Part shown: one piece after another, positions 6,779 to 6,842 of the stretch
How the letters are laid out: every line of letters begins with the position of its first letter
Numbering within the stretch: position 1 is the stretch's first letter
Source of the DNA: Balneolia bacterium
GTDB lineage: Bacteria; Bacteroidota; Rhodothermia; Balneolales; Cyclonatronaceae
NCBI GenBank assembly: GCA_003567135.1
Contig: PXAI01000231.1
Location: 1 to 6,842, forward strand
DNA length: 6,842 nt
Direction: 5' to 3'
Translations under genes and position numbers: made by a program
Notes under the pieces: generated by a model
The model's input: the letters and a program-made list of their open reading frames with translations, nothing else
Database searches by the model: none
Told to the model about the DNA's origin: nothing

Positions 6779-6842
6779 ATGACTAAGAAAACGGTTCGAC
6801 ACATTTTTATCTTTTTCCTGATATTTCTTCCTCTGCAGTACG
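6779..6842 (+). CDS. Start of an exported protein (3' end beyond window)
   Basis: An ATG opens a frame that runs to the window edge. The 21 visible residues have a basic n-region (MTKKTVRH) followed by a strongly hydrophobic core (IFIFFLIFLPLQY), the layout of a Sec signal peptide. It lies 66 nt after the Wzi-like gene on the same strand and may be cotranscribed with it, though a possible promoter element sits between them. The mature protein is not visible, so no function can be given. In Wzi contexts, exported polysaccharide-related proteins are common neighbours. Confidence 0.6.
   Translation, partial: MTKKTVRHIFIFFLIFLPLQY

Overview
This 6.8 kb window looks like chromosomal DNA from a member of the Bacteroidota/Balneolota/Rhodothermota group. 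The main evidence is the first protein, which ends in a textbook type A C-terminal sorting domain of the type IX secretion system (T9SS), with the YPNPFNPTT motif, the NVLGQ turn and a final MMLVK. Shine-Dalgarno signals are weak or absent ahead of every gene, which fits the same group. I lean to Balneolota/Rhodothermota because of the YPNPFNP form, but this is inference. Base composition looks even across the window, with no clear foreign block, integrase, transposase, CRISPR array or RNA gene.

Layout: (1) Bases 1-2447, plus strand, hold the 3' part of a large secreted T9SS protein. It has GLUG-type repeats, a WNLLGNPF domain typical of T9SS cargo and the sorting domain. (2) Bases 2457-2578, in the gap between convergent genes, hold an imperfect inverted repeat with 37-nt arms in which CAGAG-like cores recur about every 10 nt. 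(3) Bases 2594-3382, minus strand, encode tryptophan 2,3-dioxygenase, with the heme and substrate residues in place. (4) A 307-nt gap carries a near-perfect 28-nt palindrome and a strong minus-strand rho-independent terminator. (5) Bases 3690-5079, minus strand, hold a tight two-gene operon. The promoter-proximal gene encodes a small membrane-anchored protein with a WPLSIYPMFS motif; the next encodes a multi-pass membrane protein resembling HTTM / vitamin K-dependent gamma-carboxylase-like proteins. (6) Bases 5252-6712, plus strand and divergent from that operon, encode an outer-membrane beta-barrel of the Wzi capsule-assembly type. (7) From 6779 a new gene starts with a signal peptide and runs off the window.

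How the genes relate: the T9SS protein, the Wzi-like barrel and the truncated exported protein all point to cell-surface and envelope functions. The tryptophan dioxygenase is a stand-alone metabolic gene, with no other kynurenine-pathway gene visible. The least explained unit is the HTTM-like / YPMFS pair, which looks like a genuine two-protein membrane module of unknown function. The two intergenic repeats are the other items worth following up.
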